Assembly: GCA_021737645.1 (NCBI GenBank)
Contig: JAIPDO010000111.1
Location: 1-47,791 of the forward strand
Origin: Desulfarculaceae bacterium
Lineage (GTDB): Bacteria; Desulfobacterota; Desulfarculia; Desulfarculales; Desulfarculaceae
DNA length: 47,791 nucleotides
Direction: 5' to 3'
The notes under the pieces were generated by a model. That model was not told the origin of the DNA. It saw nothing but the letters and a program-made list of their open reading frames with translations, and ran no database searches. The number at the start of each line of letters is the position of its first letter. Within the stretch, counting starts at the first letter, position 1. Position numbers and translations under genes: made by a program. This document shows, piece after piece, positions 16,434 to 25,492 of this stretch.

Positions 16434-17951
16434 TTAGCCAGTAACGGACTCCGGGTCGCAGGTCGTACTGCGCTGCCGGCGTTGCTTGACACTACGCCGC
16501 ACCAACAGGAAGATGGAGAGCACGGTGAGCCCAAGGAAAAATATGCAAATGCCGGAACGGAAAAATATCACCGGTGAGCCCGCGGACAACAAAAGGGAGC
16601 GCCTCAGGTTGTCCTCGAACATGGGGCCCAGGATGAAAGCGATGAGGAAGGGAGCCTCCGGGATGCCCAGCCTCAGCATGAAATAACCCAAAACTCCCAT
16701 GAATACTGCCGCAAGCACGTCGAACATGGAGTTGTTCACCGCGTAGGAACCGAAAAAGCACAGCACTAGCACCACGGGAAACAAAATCTGTTTGGGGACG
16801 TCGGCTATCTTGGCAAATCCGCGAATGGAAAGCTTGCCCATAACTAACATCATCAGGGAAGAAAGCATGATGCCCACGAAGATAGCGTAGACAAGGGGGA
16901 GGTGTTGCTGAAACAGCATCGGCCCAGGGGTCAAGTTGTGCACCATGAAGGCGCCTAGGATTACCGCAGTGATCACGTCCCCGGGCACGCCCAGGGCCAG
17001 CAGAGGGATCATGGTGGCCCCACAGCAGCCGTTGTTGCCCGCCTCGGAAGCCGCTACTCCTTCCAACTCGCCATGCCCAAAGTTTTCCGGATGCTTGGAG
17101 CCGCGCTTGGCCTCGCTGTAGGACATAAAGGCCGCCGGCGCTCCGCCGATGCCCGGAATGGCCCCCAGAGCCACGCCTATGAAGCTGCCCCGCAGAATGG
17201 ACTTGAGCGAATGCATGAACTCGCCCCGGGTGAGTCCGCCGCCATCCAGGCGGTGCAGGTCGGACTTGCCCCCAGTCACCCCCCGCACCGCCGCGTCGAT
17301 GAGCTCGGGCAGGGCGAACAGCCCGATGAGCACCGGAATGAAGTTCAGCCCGCCCATGAGGTCCGGGTTGTCGAAGGTCAGGCGGTCGCTGCCGTAGACC
17401 AGGTCCATGCCTACGGTGGCCAGCAGCAGGCCCAGGGCCGCCGAGATGAGGCCCTTTATGAGAGACTTGCCGGCCACTCCCGCGATGATGGTCAAGGAGA
17501 AGCAGATGAGCAGGAAGAACTCGGGCGGCCCGAAACGCAGGGCGAAACTGGCGATGAAGCCCGCGAAAAAGATAAGCGAGATGTTGGAAAAGAAATCCGC
17601 CACGCAGGAGGCGTACAGGGCCATGTCCAGGGCCTTGCGTGCCTGTCCCTTCTGGGCCAGGGGATAGCCGTCCATGACCGTGCAGGCGGCGGCGGGGGTG
17701 CCCGGCGTCTTGATCAGGATGGCCGAGATGGAGCCCCCGTAAATGGCACCCTTATAGATGCCAACCAGCAGGATGATGCCGGTGATGGGGTCCATGTAAA
17801 AGGTGAAGGGCAAGGCCAAGGCCACAGCCATGGTGCCGGTGAGCCCGGGAATGGCGCCCACCACCACCCCCATTAGCATGCCGCCGCCTATGGCTAGCAG
17901 ATTGTAGATATTGGCGAAGTTGCTAAGCCCTTGTAAAACGTTTTCCCACAT
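16434..17951 (-). CDS. tctA: Tripartite tricarboxylate transporter, large membrane subunit TctA
   Basis: A 505-residue permease with about twelve hydrophobic helices. The opening GAIPGLTGTMAVALALPFTF and the later GAIPGIGGAPAAFMSYSEAK are the two repeated TctA signatures. With TctB and periplasmic TctC it takes up di- or tricarboxylates driven by ion gradients; members of this class also carry sulfolactate and other sulfonates in other bacteria. Order is tctC-tctB-tctA, with gaps of 68 and 17 bp from the chosen starts. Start ATG 17949-17951. Confidence 0.93.
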   Translation of the reverse strand: MWENVLQGLSNFANIYNLLAIGGGMLMGVVVGAIPGLTGTMAVALALPFTFYMDPITGIILLVGIYKGAIYGGSISAILIKTPGTPAAACTVMDGYPLAQKGQARKALDMALYASCVADFFSNISLIFFAGFIASFALRFGPPEFFLLICFSLTIIAGVAGKSLIKGLISAALGLLLATVGMDLVYGSDRLTFDNPDLMGGLNFIPVLIGLFALPELIDAAVRGVTGGKSDLHRLDGGGLTRGEFMHSLKSILRGSFIGVALGAIPGIGGAPAAFMSYSEAKRGSKHPENFGHGELEGVAASEAGNNGCCGATMIPLLALGVPGDVITAVILGAFMVHNLTPGPMLFQQHLPLVYAIFVGIMLSSLMMLVMGKLSIRGFAKIADVPKQILFPVVLVLCFFGSYAVNNSMFDVLAAVFMGVLGYFMLRLGIPEAPFLIAFILGPMFEDNLRRSLLLSAGSPVIFFRSGICIFFLGLTVLSIFLLVRRSVKQRRQRSTTCDPESVTG

Positions 17952-17968
17952 AGCAAAACTCCATCCGC

Positions 17969-18487
17969 TTACCAGCCCAAGGGGCCCTGGGGCAAGGGTA
18001 TATTGGCAACCTTTACAAAGAAATAATACAGAAACAAGGGCACCAACACGGCCACGGGCAAGGTGAACTTAAAGCGCCTCTCGCCGTAAATTAGCGTATA
18101 GACAAACAGGGCCACCATGGAGGAGAGCATCATCCCCAGGTATTCCACCAGGTAGTAATAGCCCACCATGGCGCCAACGGTCAGGCAGAACCTGCCCACG
18201 GAGTGGATATTGACCTTGGGGATGGCGATGGACTCGTCCAACTTTTCCCCGTTCAGGGCGGCTCGCGCCTTGGCCTTGCGCAACTGCATAAGGCTGGAGC
18301 CGGCCAACATCAGGCCCAGGCCCACCAAGCCCCAACTGACCGACTCAGGCCAAAACGACGGCGAAACCCCAGTCATCTGCACGCTTGTAGGTACGATGAT
18401 GAAATTAGGTATGAGCCAAAGGGAAACAAGAGCGAATATCGCGGCGGTCCCCAGGCCAATGTACAAATTTTCATAGTGGCTTTTCAC
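17969..18487 (-). CDS. tctB: Tripartite tricarboxylate transporter, small membrane subunit TctB
   Basis: A small membrane subunit of about 172 residues with four hydrophobic segments, sitting between TctC and TctA. The open frame extends 21 codons upstream, but that part is not protein-like. GTG 18485-18487 has GGAGA seven bases upstream and gives a start VKSHYENLYIG with the first helix in the normal place, so it is preferred. TctB sequences diverge strongly, so the call leans on gene order. Confidence 0.85.
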   Translation of the reverse strand: MKSHYENLYIGLGTAAIFALVSLWLIPNFIIVPTSVQMTGVSPSFWPESVSWGLVGLGLMLAGSSLMQLRKAKARAALNGEKLDESIAIPKVNIHSVGRFCLTVGAMVGYYYLVEYLGMMLSSMVALFVYTLIYGERRFKFTLPVAVLVPLFLYYFFVKVANIPLPQGPLGW

Positions 18488-18555
18488 GCTGATCTCCGTA
18501 TGGGGATGGGCCCCACCAAGGAGCCCACCCCCGGCAGCGGTCAATGTCACAAGGT

Positions 18556-19542
18556 TTACTTGATCACCAGACCCAGTTTTTCCCCCAGTTGCCGGTAGAC
18601 CGTAAACTGCTTCTTCACGAAGGCCTTGGTCTCCTCAGGGGACTTGATGTAAGGCAGCGAGCCCAAGCTCTTGGTCATCTTCAACCAGGTCTTGTCCTTG
18701 GCCACCTGCTGTAAGGCCTCTGTCCACACATTCACCACGTTCGCGGGCAGCTTGGGCGGACCCCACAGGCCGCTCCAACCGATGATGACATCAAGATCCG
18801 GGAAGCCGGCCTCCTTGACGGTGGGCACCTCGGGGATCATTGGGAAGCGTTCGGGGGTCGTGACAGCCAGGGCCCGCAGCTTGCCGGCCTGAATCTGGTC
18901 GATTACCGTAGACAGGTTGATGCACAGGAAATCCACGTGGCCACCCAGCAGGGCAGTCTTGGCACCGCCGCCGCCTTTGTAGGGCACCATCTTGACGGCG
19001 CTGCTGGGCAGGTCGGCGTCAGCCAACAGCTTTTGGAAGCCCATGTTAAGGATGGTGGTAGGGCCGGAGGTGGAGTAGCTGTACTTGCCGGGGCTCTTCT
19101 TGATGGCCTCCACCGCCTCCTTCAGCGACTTGAAGGGCGAAGTGGACTGTACCACGTAAACCACCGGGTTGAGTTCCAGGAGGCCCAAGAAGGTAAAGCC
19201 GTCCCAGGTGTAGGGAGTCTTCATGTTGATGGCCGGAGCCACCCCGTTGCAGCCCACCCGCGACAGAAGCAGGGTGTAGCCGTTGGGCTTGCTGCGGGCT
19301 ACGACGGCGGAGCCCACCACGCCACCGGCGCCGGTGCGGTTGACGACCACTACCGGCTCCTTTACGTAGCTGGGGGCCACAGCCGCCAGGCTGCGGGCCG
19401 CCAAATCAGAGGCTCCGCCGGGACCATATGGCGCAACCAGGGTTACCGGTTTGGTGGGGTACTCGGCAAAAGCTATCCCACCCAACAAGGCCACTGCGGC
19501 CAATGCGGCGAAAATGACGACAACGAAACGCTTTCCTTTCAT
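18556..19542 (-). CDS. tctC: Tripartite tricarboxylate transporter, periplasmic binding protein TctC
   Basis: A 328-residue Bug-family binding protein. A Sec signal peptide (basic MKGKR, then FVVVIFAALAAVALLGGIAFA) is followed by EYPTKPVTLVAPYGPGGASD, the family signature that holds a carboxylate. AGGAGGG stands just before ATG 19540-19542, and it is the first transporter gene, consistent with higher synthesis of the binding protein. Bug proteins bind citrate, succinate, tartrate or sulfolactate; the ligand cannot be read here. Confidence 0.93.
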   Translation of the reverse strand: MKGKRFVVVIFAALAAVALLGGIAFAEYPTKPVTLVAPYGPGGASDLAARSLAAVAPSYVKEPVVVVNRTGAGGVVGSAVVARSKPNGYTLLLSRVGCNGVAPAINMKTPYTWDGFTFLGLLELNPVVYVVQSTSPFKSLKEAVEAIKKSPGKYSYSTSGPTTILNMGFQKLLADADLPSSAVKMVPYKGGGGAKTALLGGHVDFLCINLSTVIDQIQAGKLRALAVTTPERFPMIPEVPTVKEAGFPDLDVIIGWSGLWGPPKLPANVVNVWTEALQQVAKDKTWLKMTKSLGSLPYIKSPEETKAFVKKQFTVYRQLGEKLGLVIK

Positions 19543-19580
19543 GATTCCCTCCTTATTTCCGCCGCAAGTCGAGCGGCGGG

Positions 19581-20354
19581 CTAGATAAGTTCGATGTCCA
19601 ATTTGACGAAATCACCCCGATAGACCACATCGCCCACGTAAACAATGGTGTCGTCTTGATCGGTCACCACTCGGCGGACAATGGCTACCGGGGCATCCAA
19701 GGAGATATCCAAGAGCTTGGCGCTATCCATGTCGGCGGTGCTGATGGTGAGAATCTGGTGGGCCCTTTTAATCTTGAGCCCCTCAAGCCGGTCCAGCACC
19801 GAAAGCACCAGCTCCGACTCAAAGTCTTTGGGGGCCATTTGAAAGACCCGCTGATCCAAATAGATGTTAATGACGCAGTAGGGGAATTTGTCTTTGATGC
19901 TCACTCGACGCATATAGTGGTAACTGGGCGCCATGATCCCGTCGTCAGGCCCCAGCTCAGGACAGGTTTGGTCATCGGAGGCGCTGATGAATTTTATGCT
20001 CGTGCCCTCGATTAGTTTGATCAAGTTCGACCACTCGGTCTGCAGGTTGAACCAGCGCCGGTCGTCGGGCCGGTTGGTAACAAAGGTACCCTTGCCCTGT
20101 TTGCGCCAGATCAGGCCATCCTCTTCCAAAATGCCCACCGCCTGCCGGGCGGTGACCCGGGACACCTGAAACTCCTCAGCCAAGGCTTCCAAGCTGGGCA
20201 GGCGCTCGTCCTGGCCCCATTGCGCGCTCTCGATGCGCTTGCGCATCACGCTGGCCACCTGGAGATAGAGCGGGGCTGCTCCCCGGCGCAGGATTTCATG
20301 GTTTTTAAGCAAGGATTTCTCCGCCTCTCGTCTTCTTAAGGTATGGTTGACCAT
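19581..20354 (-). CDS. GntR-family (HutC/UTRA type) transcriptional regulator
   Basis: A 257-residue repressor-type protein. The winged helix lies at about residues 25-95: LYLQVASVMRKRIESAQW, LPSLEALAEEFQVSRVTARQ and GKGTFVTN. The remaining two thirds is a UTRA ligand domain. It is the first gene of the run tctCBA-korABDC-sucCD, 39 bp before tctC, so it probably controls this operon and senses a transported acid or a metabolite of it. No clear operator could be assigned in the AT-rich DNA upstream (20355-20420). Confidence 0.88.
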   Translation of the reverse strand: MVNHTLRRREAEKSLLKNHEILRRGAAPLYLQVASVMRKRIESAQWGQDERLPSLEALAEEFQVSRVTARQAVGILEEDGLIWRKQGKGTFVTNRPDDRRWFNLQTEWSNLIKLIEGTSIKFISASDDQTCPELGPDDGIMAPSYHYMRRVSIKDKFPYCVINIYLDQRVFQMAPKDFESELVLSVLDRLEGLKIKRAHQILTISTADMDSAKLLDISLDAPVAIVRRVVTDQDDTIVYVGDVVYRGDFVKLDIELI

Positions 20355-20553
20355 ATCATAGCACCTTTCCCCTTGAAAATGTTTTTATCATCCTAAAGTA
20401 CATAATATTAGACTAGCTACTAATCGCAAAAGGTTAGGCATCGAAAAACCATCCGAAGCATAATCCGATTTATTGACCGCTTGGCCGAGGCAGTCGTTTT
20501 GAGGCCCCTGATTTTGGCCACGGGCCTTTTGTTACTGGCCGGGAGGCAAGCGG

Positions 20554-20640
20554 GTGGCTGCGGTCTTGGATCGCATGAAGGTCATGCAAAGGCTGCCTTA
20601 AGTGATCACCGTGGACTACGGCCAGAGCTCCAGATGCAGG
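20554..20640 (+). pseudogene. IS3-type transposase (OrfB) remnant
   Basis: Between the GntR gene and the fumarase genes the plus strand gives VLDRMKVMQRLP, a stop, then VITVDYGQSS. This matches the 'LDRLKA-RGLPKVITVDNGPEF' region of IS3-family DDE transposases, with the second catalytic Asp. Only about 30 codons are recognisable. The rest of the 349-bp gap shows no gene; nearest the GntR start it is AT-rich and probably holds that operon's promoter. Confidence 0.5.
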
Positions 20641-20703
20641 CTGTCTGCAGCTGGCCCCCTTGATCTTTCCTCCCGTTAACGGTGGTGGGCCGCCCTTTAC
20701 TTT

Positions 20704-21294
20704 CTATGCGACCCCCAGTTTCTGATAAATTTCCGGCAGCCTACGTTCGGCTTCCGCCTTGACCTCGAAATATCGATGACCGCCATGGCTGTCCATGGCC
20801 ACGGTCAGCGGGCCGAAGTCCTTAACCCTGAACTTGTAGAGGGCCTCCGGGTGCAGATGCTCCCAGAAGACTTCCTCCACCTCTTCGATCAGTTCGGTTT
20901 CCAGGGACGCGGCTCCGCCGACGATCGCCAGATAAACGCCGCCGAATTTCTGCATCGCATCCAGGCTTTGCTGGTACTGTCCGCCTTTGCCGATTACCGC
21001 GCGCACCCCGTACTTTTCGATCAACGGGGGCGTGAAACGGTCCATGCGGGTACTGGTGGTGGTGCCCACGCAGATCTTTTCCCACTTGTCCCCCACCTTG
21101 CGTAGGCTGGGCGCGGTATGGATGATGGGAAAGCCCGCCAGGCTCACCGGCGGCTCATGATTCTGGTCGAATATATAGATCTGGGTCAGATCCCTGATGC
21201 CGAACAGGGTCCCGTCGAAAAAAACGATGTCGCCGATTTTGAGCTGGCGCATGTCCTGCTCGGAAAATGGCGTTTGCAGATGATAGGTTGCCAT
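20704..21294 (-). CDS. Class I (Fe-S) fumarate hydratase, beta subunit
   Basis: A 196-residue C-terminal subunit of the two-subunit fumarase/tartrate dehydratase family. Typical stretches are IGDIVFFDGTLFGIRD, a helix-rich middle VGTTTSTRMD, and VRAVIGKGGQ. It follows the alpha subunit by 18 bp on the same strand. Together they would interconvert fumarate and malate. L-tartrate dehydratase and other hydro-lyases share this fold, so the exact substrate is open; an SDH-like complex nearby favours fumarate. Confidence 0.85.
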   Translation of the reverse strand: MATYHLQTPFSEQDMRQLKIGDIVFFDGTLFGIRDLTQIYIFDQNHEPPVSLAGFPIIHTAPSLRKVGDKWEKICVGTTTSTRMDRFTPPLIEKYGVRAVIGKGGQYQQSLDAMQKFGGVYLAIVGGAASLETELIEEVEEVFWEHLHPEALYKFRVKDFGPLTVAMDSHGGHRYFEVKAEAERRLPEIYQKLGVA

Positions 21295-21312
21295 GCTTAA
21301 ACTCTCCTGGCC

Positions 21313-22194
21313 TTAGAATCCGTATTCGACCTTGCCGTCGGGATGAATGGTGGCCCGAGCGCGGCGGGCCGGCCAACATTGGGTGTTGACCGCCACTGGG
21401 TTCTGGGTGATGTGGGTGTAGGCCCACTCGATGTGCACCGCCAGAGTGGAGATGTCGCCGCCTAGGCCCATGGGGCCTATGCCGGTGGCGTTAATGGCCT
21501 CCTCCAGCTCCACTTCCATCTCGGCTATCTCCGGGTCCTCGCTACGCTGGCCCACCGGCCGGGCGATGGCCTCCTTGGCAAGGCGCATCACCAGGTCGGC
21601 GGTGCCCCCGATGCCAACCCCTATGATTCCGGGAGGGCAGGGGTTGCTGCCCGAGGCGATGTAGGCATCCAGCACGAATTTCTTCAGGGCGGCCTTGCCG
21701 TCGGCCGGGATAAACATCTTCATGGTGCTCATGTTCTCCGAGCCGGAGCCCTTGGGAATCATCAGCATCTCCAGGGTGTCGCTGCCCTCCACGAAATCCC
21801 AGTAGATGACCGGTAGGCCATGGCCCACCGAGTTTTGGGGATTAATCCGGGTGAGGATATGGGTGGAGCTGCCCCGGAAAGGAAATTCCAGGGTGGCGCG
21901 GCTGGCCCCCTCGACCAAACGTTTTTTGATCTCAGCCCCGTTCCAGGGAAAATCGCCGCCCACCTTCATAATATAAATGGGTAGGCCGGTGTCCTGGCAC
22001 ACCAAGGTCTTCTTGTTGTCCGCGATCTCGATCGCCTTGAACATGGCCTGGAAGATTTCCTTGGCAGCCGGCTGGCTCTCGCGCTCATAGGCCCGGTGCA
22101 GGGCTTGGCGCACGTCTGGGGGCAAATCGGTCAACGCCTTGATGTAGGTCTGCTTGGCAGCCTCTTCCACTATGTTGTAATCAAAGTCAACCAT
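21313..22194 (-). CDS. Class I (Fe-S) fumarate hydratase, alpha subunit
   Basis: A 293-residue alpha subunit carrying the labile 4Fe-4S cluster. Three candidate ligands are visible: VCQDTGLPI, SNPCPPGIIG and NTQCWPAR. GGTADLVMRLAKEAIARP is the usual active-site helix. Length is normal for the split enzyme found in anaerobes and archaea. It precedes the beta subunit by 18 bp and follows the TRAP permease gene. Start ATG 22192-22194. Tartrate dehydratase is the main alternative. Confidence 0.87.
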   Translation of the reverse strand: MVDFDYNIVEEAAKQTYIKALTDLPPDVRQALHRAYERESQPAAKEIFQAMFKAIEIADNKKTLVCQDTGLPIYIMKVGGDFPWNGAEIKKRLVEGASRATLEFPFRGSSTHILTRINPQNSVGHGLPVIYWDFVEGSDTLEMLMIPKGSGSENMSTMKMFIPADGKAALKKFVLDAYIASGSNPCPPGIIGVGIGGTADLVMRLAKEAIARPVGQRSEDPEIAEMEVELEEAINATGIGPMGLGGDISTLAVHIEWAYTHITQNPVAVNTQCWPARRARATIHPDGKVEYGF

Positions 22195-22280
22195 TGTGTA
22201 CTTCTCCTTTGGTATCCAATCTCATCCACCGCGCGGTACCGATACTTAGTGCTCCAACCATGCCCAGGAGGCCCGGTGCG

Positions 22281-24194
22281 CTATGCGCCGGCCGCAGAGG
22301 CGGCCAGATTCTTTTTCTTGCGGTTCATCCAAGCGAGAACCCCGAAAAGAACCAGGGACGGTATGTCCGAATAGAACTCTGGGATCAAAGCGCCCACCCC
22401 GGCCAAGGCGAACAAGGCCCTCTCCAGGGGGCTTAGTCGGGCGTAGAAATACCCCTCCATGGCCACCACCAACCCGATAGTCCCCACCATCCCAGTGAAG
22501 AAGGACCACACGATGAAGGTGGGGGTGCCCATCATCAAAAAGGCGCCGTTGTAGACGAACATGTAGGGGACCAGGAACTTCACGAAGCCCAACTTGGAAG
22601 CTATGATTCCCGTCTTCATCACGTTCCCGCCCGAGATGGCGGCCCCAGCGTAGGCTGCCAAGGCCACTGGTGGGGTGATGGCGCTGAGCAGGGCGGAGTA
22701 GAACACAAACATATGCGCCGCCAAGGGATTGGCCCCGAACTGGATCAAGGTGGGCGCAGCGATCATGGCGGCGATAATGTAGGCTGGCGCGGTGGGCACG
22801 CCCATGCCCAGGATCAGGCAGGAGAACATGACCAGAATCATGGCCAGGGGGAAGATGCCCATGGACAGCTCGGTCACGATGGTCACGAACTTGATGCCCA
22901 GGCCGGTGATGTCCAGGACACCAACCACGATGCCGGCGCAGCCGCAGGAAACCGCTATCACGATGCTGTTCCTGGCGCCCTGGATCAAGGTCTCAATGAA
23001 GCCGCGCGGAGACAGACGACTCTCTTTGCGGAATTGGGCCACGACCACCAAGGCCACAATGGCCATGAAGGCGGCCTTGAAAGGCGTGTACCCCATGACC
23101 AGCACCGTGATCATCAGCGCGATGGGAATGAAGAAGTGGGCCCCGTGCTTGAGGGTCCCCATCAGCGGGGGCACCTCCTCCTTGGTCAGGCCACGCAGAC
23201 CCATGCGCAGCGCTTCCACATGGGTGGAACTGAACACCGCTAGGTAGTACAGCAGGGCCGGAATAAGGGCCGCCGCGCAGATGGTCAGGTAAGGCAAGCC
23301 CATGATCTCGGCCATAATGAAGGCGGCCGCGCCCATGATGGGGGGCATGATCTGCCCGCCCGCGCTGGCCGCCGCCTCCACCGCCCCGGCGAACTCGGCC
23401 TTGTATCCCATCTTCTTCATCAAGGGGATGGTGAAGGTGCCGGTGCCGTAGACGTTGGCCACCGAGTGGCCCGAGACAGTGCCGAACAGTGTGCTGGCCA
23501 CCACGGCCACCTTGGCCGGCCCGCCGGTGGCCCGTCCCACCAGGGCCATGCTGAAATCGATAATGAACTGGCCTCCCCCGGTTCGCTCCAAAAAGGCCCC
23601 GAACAGGATAAAGAGGTACACAAAGGTGGCCGAGACCCCAACCGGCACCCCGAATATGGCCTGCGGGGTCAAGACCATGTGGTCCAGGAAAATCTTGGGG
23701 GGAGGCGTGCGGATGGTGAAGGGATAGGGCAAATGGGAGCCGAACATGCAATAGGCGATAAACACCAGGGCGATGACCGGCAGGGCCAACCCCACCACCC
23801 GGCGAGCTGACTCCAGGGTGAGCAACATCAGCATAATGCCAAAGATGATGTCCCAGTGGGTCATTGGCCCGTAGTACCATTCCCGCCCCACGATGCGGTC
23901 ATGGTCAAAAAACAAGAACACGCCGATGACCAGACACAAGGCCGCCAGGGAAAGATCGATGTAGGCGTTGGTCTTGGCCGACCACTTCCGGTTGGTCGGA
24001 AAGCACAAGAAGGCCAGGGTCATGAGGGTCATGAGGTGGATGGTGCGTTGCATGTAGGCTTCCACAACGCCAAAACCGCCGGTATAGAGCTGAAAGCAGC
24101 TTATGCCCACGCCCAAAATCGCAATAGCCACCTTTGTTATAGTAAGGCTCACCCCGCTACCGGTTTCTTGAGCTGCTCCCACTTCGCTAGTCAT
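22281..24194 (-). CDS. TRAP transporter fused permease (DctQM fusion)
   Basis: A 637-residue membrane protein joining the small four-helix DctQ part (residues 1 to about 160) and the large DctM part. DctM features include GQIMPPIMGAAAFIMAEIMG and MGVPTAPAYIIAAMIAAPTL. Fused permeases of this type pair with TAXI binding proteins; one is encoded immediately upstream. They import small organic acids with sodium. A 9-bp hairpin between the two genes may set their relative expression. Start ATG 24192-24194. The 86 bp before the fumarase alpha gene show nothing else. Confidence 0.92.
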   Translation of the reverse strand: MTSEVGAAQETGSGVSLTITKVAIAILGVGISCFQLYTGGFGVVEAYMQRTIHLMTLMTLAFLCFPTNRKWSAKTNAYIDLSLAALCLVIGVFLFFDHDRIVGREWYYGPMTHWDIIFGIMLMLLTLESARRVVGLALPVIALVFIAYCMFGSHLPYPFTIRTPPPKIFLDHMVLTPQAIFGVPVGVSATFVYLFILFGAFLERTGGGQFIIDFSMALVGRATGGPAKVAVVASTLFGTVSGHSVANVYGTGTFTIPLMKKMGYKAEFAGAVEAAASAGGQIMPPIMGAAAFIMAEIMGLPYLTICAAALIPALLYYLAVFSSTHVEALRMGLRGLTKEEVPPLMGTLKHGAHFFIPIALMITVLVMGYTPFKAAFMAIVALVVVAQFRKESRLSPRGFIETLIQGARNSIVIAVSCGCAGIVVGVLDITGLGIKFVTIVTELSMGIFPLAMILVMFSCLILGMGVPTAPAYIIAAMIAAPTLIQFGANPLAAHMFVFYSALLSAITPPVALAAYAGAAISGGNVMKTGIIASKLGFVKFLVPYMFVYNGAFLMMGTPTFIVWSFFTGMVGTIGLVVAMEGYFYARLSPLERALFALAGVGALIPEFYSDIPSLVLFGVLAWMNRKKKNLAASAAGA

Positions 24195-24334
24195 TAACGG
24201 TTCTCCCGTGAAAATCAGCTAGTTCTAGGTTGCGCCGCAGTCCTGGCATCCGGCGACCCGGGAGCGCGGAACCGCCGCGCCCATGGTTGTCACCGACTGT
24301 GCCGGAATGGACCGGCAATCAAGGTGATTAGTGA

Positions 24335-24372
24335 GCCTGGCCGGGGAGCCCTTGCTCGCCTCACGGCCAGGC
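24335..24372 (-). terminator. Intercistronic hairpin between TAXI and permease genes
   Basis: GCCTGGCCG (24335-24343) and CGGCCAGGC (24364-24372) form a perfect 9-bp stem with a 20-base loop, eight bases past the binding-protein stop. No T-run follows, so it is more likely an mRNA-stabilising or attenuating hairpin than a full terminator. Such hairpins often keep binding-protein mRNA more abundant than permease mRNA. Confidence 0.55.
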
Positions 24373-24380
24373 CATCGTTA

Positions 24381-25394
24381 TTATTTTGGTAGCTGTATGC
24401 CTCTCTCCTGATAGAACTTCTTGGCCGCCGGATGCAGGGGCAGCTTGATGTTCTTAGCCATACCGGCCGCCGTAAAGTTGGCCAGGGCCTTGTGGTATTT
24501 GCTGTGCGCAGCGGCGTTGTCGGCCAGAGCGGTCAAGATGGCGGTGACCACGTCATCGGGAATGTTGGCGTTTACGATTACTTCGCCGGAGTCGGTGGGA
24601 CACTCCACTGCGTCCTTGATGCCCGGGTAGGTCCCACCGGGAATGGCGTCGGTGTCAAAGCCAAACTTTTTATTGAGAATCTTGAAAAGGTTGTCGTCCC
24701 ACTTCAGAATCTTCATCTCGCGGGAGTTGGTCAGGTCCATGACCCAACCCATCTTGCGCACGCCCACTGCCAGGATGCCGTCGGCGTGGTTGTCTTTGAC
24801 CAGGTTGACCGCGTCGCCCCATGCGACGAAGTTCATTTTACCGCCCCATTGCTCCAGATCTTCCCAGGTCACGCCCTGGCTATTGAAAACGTTGCGCCAC
24901 ATGAGTTCAGTGGTGGTGCCCTTCTGGATGGTGCAAAGCTTGAGTGGAACCTTCTTGGCGAAAAGCTCGGCCAGGCTATTGACCGGAGCGTCTTTGCGCA
25001 CGATGGCGAAGTAGTACAGGCGATCCTGGGTGCCGTACATGGAGCGCACCTGGGGCATCGGCTTTTCAAAGGGTGCGACCTTCTGCGAGGCTAGGGAACA
25101 CATGGCCACGGTGGTGGAGCCGATGTCCAGCTCACCCGAGTTCACACGGTACAGGTTGCCCACCCAACCGCCGGGCACCACAGTCACATCGATGCGGGGA
25201 TAGGCCTTGCGCACGGTATTGGACATGCCGGTCATCACCATGTAGCCGATGCCGCCCACGGCCCCGCCCCCGGCCTTAAGCACTGCCGAGGTTTTAGGGC
25301 TGGGAGCTCCGGCGGTGCTGGGGGCCGGCATCAACCAAACTAGACTCGCCGCAACCAGAAAAATCAATCCCCATAGGCTAGCTTTCTTGGTCAT
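24381..25394 (-). CDS. TAXI-family TRAP substrate-binding protein
   Basis: A 337-residue periplasmic binding protein. A signal peptide (MTKKASLW then a hydrophobic run to about residue 30) precedes the TAXI-type core: GGAVGGIGYMVMTGMSNTVRK, cut here as separate glycine-rich and helix parts, and later LKLCTIQKGTTTELMWRNV. ATG 25392-25394 is chosen over the adjacent in-frame GTG because GGAGGG stands seven bases upstream of it. It pairs with the fused permease downstream. Ligand unknown; C4-dicarboxylates, glutamate or sulfonates are possible. Confidence 0.87.
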   Translation of the reverse strand: MTKKASLWGLIFLVAASLVWLMPAPSTAGAPSPKTSAVLKAGGGAVGGIGYMVMTGMSNTVRKAYPRIDVTVVPGGWVGNLYRVNSGELDIGSTTVAMCSLASQKVAPFEKPMPQVRSMYGTQDRLYYFAIVRKDAPVNSLAELFAKKVPLKLCTIQKGTTTELMWRNVFNSQGVTWEDLEQWGGKMNFVAWGDAVNLVKDNHADGILAVGVRKMGWVMDLTNSREMKILKWDDNLFKILNKKFGFDTDAIPGGTYPGIKDAVECPTDSGEVIVNANIPDDVVTAILTALADNAAAHSKYHKALANFTAAGMAKNIKLPLHPAAKKFYQERGIQLPK

Positions 25395-25492
25395 CACTTT
25401 CCCTCCTTTTAGATTTCCACAAGGTATGGTTCACCACTGACTACGCCGTCCTGTTTGGAAAACCGTTTCCCTTCGGCCCCATTCCAAATTCC

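Noticed and set aside
20355..20460. GntR operator in the AT-rich DNA before the regulator gene
   Set aside because: AGTA...TACT half-sites can be picked out but no convincing two-fold symmetric site stands out.
20481..20663. 60-codon plus-strand ORF before the fumarase genes
   Set aside because: Another frame of the same DNA matches a decayed IS3 transposase, and this frame has no recognisable features.
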